From Pusillimonas caeni (lineage in GTDB: Bacteria; Pseudomonadota; Gammaproteobacteria; Burkholderiales; Burkholderiaceae_B): a DNA stretch of 64,000 nt. A program made the position numbers and the translations under genes. The stretch's first letter is position 1. Each line of letters opens with the position of its first letter. This document shows, one piece after another, positions 61,681 to 64,000 of this stretch. Where the stretch lies: positions 310,001 to 374,000 of the forward strand of contig NZ_PDUW01000004.1 of the NCBI RefSeq assembly GCF_003545815.1, written 5' to 3'. The notes under the pieces were generated by a model that saw only the letters and a program-made list of their open reading frames with translations, was not told the origin of the DNA and did not search any database.

Positions 61681-63387
61681 TCAGAAGGCGTCGTAAGCCA
61701 GCGAGAAATTGAAATTCACGCGGACCTCCCCGCGTCCGGCGCCATAGGGACTGTCCCGCAACGGGCGAGCGACGTTCAAATCGGCCACAAAATAACGCTC
61801 GTCGCTGAGACGGATTCCCACGGCGACGGATGCGAGGGACGCCCGCTGCCAGTCATACAATCCGTCCTCGTTGTACCAGGCTTGCGCGTGATCGGCGACC
61901 ACGTAGGGTTGAACAGTCGTCAGCCGGTTCCAACCCGTGGCGAAGCGGCGATTGACCTCCAAAGAAACGCCGTATCCCTTGTCGCCCGCCAATTCGCCCG
62001 GCGGATAGCCCAACCCATAGCGCCAGCCGCCAAATGAAATCTGCTCGCTCGAAGGCAGTACATTGCGGCTGTACTGTCCGATGGCCGACAGGACGAGGCC
62101 GACCCCCGAATCGAGCTTGACCGTTTGCTTCAGCCCCAGGACATAGCGCGTGAAATCGAGATCGTAGGAAGGCGGTTCGAAGACGGCATAGTTGCTGCGC
62201 CGGCTTTTCTTGGCGCCCAGGGCATCGAATCCCTTGTGAACATCGAGCAAGACTTCCCGGCTCTGGGACTGCCCCGTCTCCCGGTAGCTGAACGATGCAC
62301 GGGCCGCCCTTACGTGCGTCCGGTGCTGCAGCCAGGCATTGTCCGCATCGCGCTGGTATTCGTCGATGCTCTGGCCCGCATAGACGCCCAGGCCGCCGGT
62401 AAGGCTGCGCTGATTCTCCAGCACGAAGGGATATTTCAACGACAGGCGTAGTTGCTCGTTGACCACGCGCCGGCTCCAGCCGGCCGCCTCCAGCAGATCG
62501 TCCTCGGGATGGGAGTTGTAGTGATAGCCGTCCAGTTCCGCGCTCAGTCCGTCCGTACCGATCGGCACCGCGACGGAGCCGGACACATACCTCACGCTGC
62601 TTCCCGTTCGCGGAATGGCGGCTGTGAGCTTGACCTGTTCGCCCAAGGGACTGATGCTGTTCGCCGTCATATCCACCAGCATCTGATAGCCGGTGCCCAA
62701 ATCGGCTACGCTGGCCGCGACGCCCAAGCGCTTGTGGCTTACGTGCAGGGCGAGCGCGGTGGAGCCGTCCGCGCGGCGCGGCATCTCGAGCTTGGGATCC
62801 AGCCGCAGGCCGGGCACCCGGCGCATCAGGTTCAAGGTGCGCTCGAGCGTCGCACGGGTCAGCGGCTTTTCGGCAAGCAGCGGCCGGGCCAGCGCATCGA
62901 GCCGCCGGCGCACGCTGCGCGGCGCATCGCCCGACACATCGACGCTTGCGATGTGGCCTTCCACCACTGTCACCACAACCAGCCCTTCATGGAAGTCCTG
63001 TTCCTGCAGCAGCGCGAAAGAAAGCACATAGCCCCGCTCGCGATACAACGCCGTGATTTTGTCCATCTCCCGGACCAGTTCACGCACCGTGATCGCCCGT
63101 CCGACCAAGCGCGCCAGGATGGGCCGCAGCTCGTCCAGCGGCATGGCGCGGTTGCCCGCAACGCTGAAATGCCGCGGAACAATGGTTTCGTCAAGCTGGG
63201 ATCGGACCGCGTCGGCAGGCTCTTCTTTGGATAGCGGCGGCTCTTTGGGTCGCTCTGCATCGTGTTCGGGCGGCGCCGGCAGGCTATCGACCGGATTTCC
63301 GCGCAAGGGCCCGGCGCCCCAGGCATTTCCCGCTGTCATTCCCCAGGCAAGTGCAGACGCCGTCAATAAATGGGCGGCAAGACGCAT
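61681..63387 (-). CDS. TpsB-type outer-membrane translocator (ShlB/FhaC family)
   Basis: The 568-residue protein has a signal peptide (ends NAWG or so), a Pro/Glu-rich linker, a POTRA domain (about residues 72-150; FSVAGNRAMPLDELRPIL, YRERGYVLSFALL), a second POTRA (about 152-225; IASVDVSGDAPRSVRRRL) and a C-terminal 16-strand barrel ending NFSLAYDAF. The conserved VRG(F/Y) loop motif is here WRYG (GGWRYGLGY, about residue 452), with GDKGY after it. TpsB proteins export large TpsA proteins; none is present. A ribosome site aggac precedes the ATG. Confidence 0.9.
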   Translation of the reverse strand: MRLAAHLLTASALAWGMTAGNAWGAGPLRGNPVDSLPAPPEHDAERPKEPPLSKEEPADAVRSQLDETIVPRHFSVAGNRAMPLDELRPILARLVGRAITVRELVREMDKITALYRERGYVLSFALLQEQDFHEGLVVVTVVEGHIASVDVSGDAPRSVRRRLDALARPLLAEKPLTRATLERTLNLMRRVPGLRLDPKLEMPRRADGSTALALHVSHKRLGVAASVADLGTGYQMLVDMTANSISPLGEQVKLTAAIPRTGSSVRYVSGSVAVPIGTDGLSAELDGYHYNSHPEDDLLEAAGWSRRVVNEQLRLSLKYPFVLENQRSLTGGLGVYAGQSIDEYQRDADNAWLQHRTHVRAARASFSYRETGQSQSREVLLDVHKGFDALGAKKSRRSNYAVFEPPSYDLDFTRYVLGLKQTVKLDSGVGLVLSAIGQYSRNVLPSSEQISFGGWRYGLGYPPGELAGDKGYGVSLEVNRRFATGWNRLTTVQPYVVADHAQAWYNEDGLYDWQRASLASVAVGIRLSDERYFVADLNVARPLRDSPYGAGRGEVRVNFNFSLAYDAF

Positions 63388-63664
63388 GTCCTCTTCCTTT
63401 ATTGTTTATCTTTTTGGCGGTAGCCGGACGGCCCATCAGCGAAAAACGTGCCTGGCCATAAGGACGAGGTTTTGCATAACCGTTCTGGACCGTCGCTCCT
63501 TTGCCTGGGATGCCACCGGAGTGCTGACCATACTGCGATCCGCCGCCCCGTCTTCTGCGGCGTGGTCAGTGATCCATAGATCTAAGATGTGACACTTACA
63601 ACGATGGGATAGACTGCGAGACTGCGACATCGACATGCACCAATCACCCACTCACAGCTAAGCC

Positions 63665-64000
63665 ATGGTCAGACTGAACGAAATCCGCGAGAACGAATTG
63701 GCCGTGAATGCCCCGGCGCCTACGGATGCGGGGCTGGTTTTTATCGGGCGCATACATACTCCTTGGACCTCGCGGCTTGAATGTCCGCGTCAAGGCCGGC
63801 CGGATGGGCCGATATGCGAGATCGAAATCTTCGAACCCTGGGTGGCCGCGCTTGATGGGATTGAAAACTTTGAACGGATCGAAGTGTTGTATTGGCTGCA
63901 CGAATCCAGGCGCGATCTTGTGCGGCAAAGCCCCGCCAACGACGGGGCAACCCGGGGCACCTTTTCCTTGCGATCGCCCGTTCGGCCCAACCCCATCGGC
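63665..64000 (+). CDS. TsaA/TrmO-type methyltransferase, 5' part
   Basis: The first 112 codons of a gene that runs off the window. The translation has IGRIHTPW near residue 27 and [15 protein letters not shown] at the end, both signatures of the TsaA/UPF0066 domain; TrmO of this family methylates N6-threonylcarbamoyladenosine 37 of tRNA. The segment [12 protein letters not shown] is also typical. The ATG has no strong ribosome site. It is divergent from the TpsB gene, with 277 bases between that hold no gene. Confidence 0.8.
   Translation, partial: MVRLNEIRENELAVNAPAPTDAGLVFIGRIHTPWTSRLECPRQGRPDGPICEIEIFEPWVAALDGIENFERIEVLYWLHESRRDLVRQSPANDGATRGTFSLRSPVRPNPIG

Overview
The window is a GC-rich chromosomal segment from a betaproteobacterium, most probably family Alcaligenaceae (Bordetella/Achromobacter/Pusillimonas-like). 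This placement rests on the type of trimeric porins with MKK...ETSVTLYG starts, the nuo gene order, the secG-tpiA and ilvBHC-psd-pssA-rpsO-pnp neighbourhoods, and the lpxO gene. The genus cannot be fixed from the sequence alone. No insertion sequence, integrase, phage gene, CRISPR array or rRNA operon was seen. Nearly all large genes lie on the minus strand.

Layout. 1-1658: start of the complex I operon (nuoA, B, C and the first codons of nuoD). 1903-6241: three tandem paralogous porins, two of them with duplicated leader regions. 6836-11656: lipid A hydroxylase lpxO, a small secreted disordered protein, an AraC-type regulator with a degenerate receiver domain, a DMT permease and a membrane histidine kinase. 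11987-14690: tRNA-Leu, secG, tpiA and a quinone oxidoreductase. 14760-23262: a five-gene adhesin locus made of an AraC regulator with a pseudo-receiver, a 1907-residue trimeric autotransporter adhesin, a BamE-OmpA fusion lipoprotein, a second lipoprotein and a stand-alone pseudo-receiver. 23562-28889: tRNA-Ser, tRNA-Leu, membrane and secreted proteins of unknown function, pnp, rpsO and a lipoprotein. 28989-34177: pssA, psd, ilvC, ilvH and ilvB. 34752-54072: a 13-gene cellulose operon (bcsD, bcsP, bcsQ, bcsA, two tandem bcsB genes, bcsZ, bcsC) continuing without a visible break into the wssFGHI-type acetylation genes and a second SGNH protein, and meeting a NodB-type deacetylase tail to tail. 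54635-60067: a FUSC transporter, an MFS transporter, yaaA and 3-hydroxybutyrate dehydrogenase. 60316-63387: a two-partner-secretion TpsB translocator followed by a glycine-rich, internally duplicated lipoprotein. 63665-64000: the 5' part of a TsaA/TrmO-type gene.

How the genes work together. Much of the window builds or decorates the cell surface: porins, lipid A hydroxylation, a giant adhesin with its own lipoproteins and regulators, phospholipid synthesis, and a c-di-GMP-responsive (PilZ) cellulose synthase that probably makes O-acetylated cellulose. The points most worth following up are the cellulose operon with two divergent BcsB subunits, two SGNH proteins and an acetylation module; the adhesin locus bracketed by two related pseudo-receiver proteins; and the TpsB-lipoprotein pair that lacks any classical TpsA. 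All functions are read from motifs and context; no database search was run.
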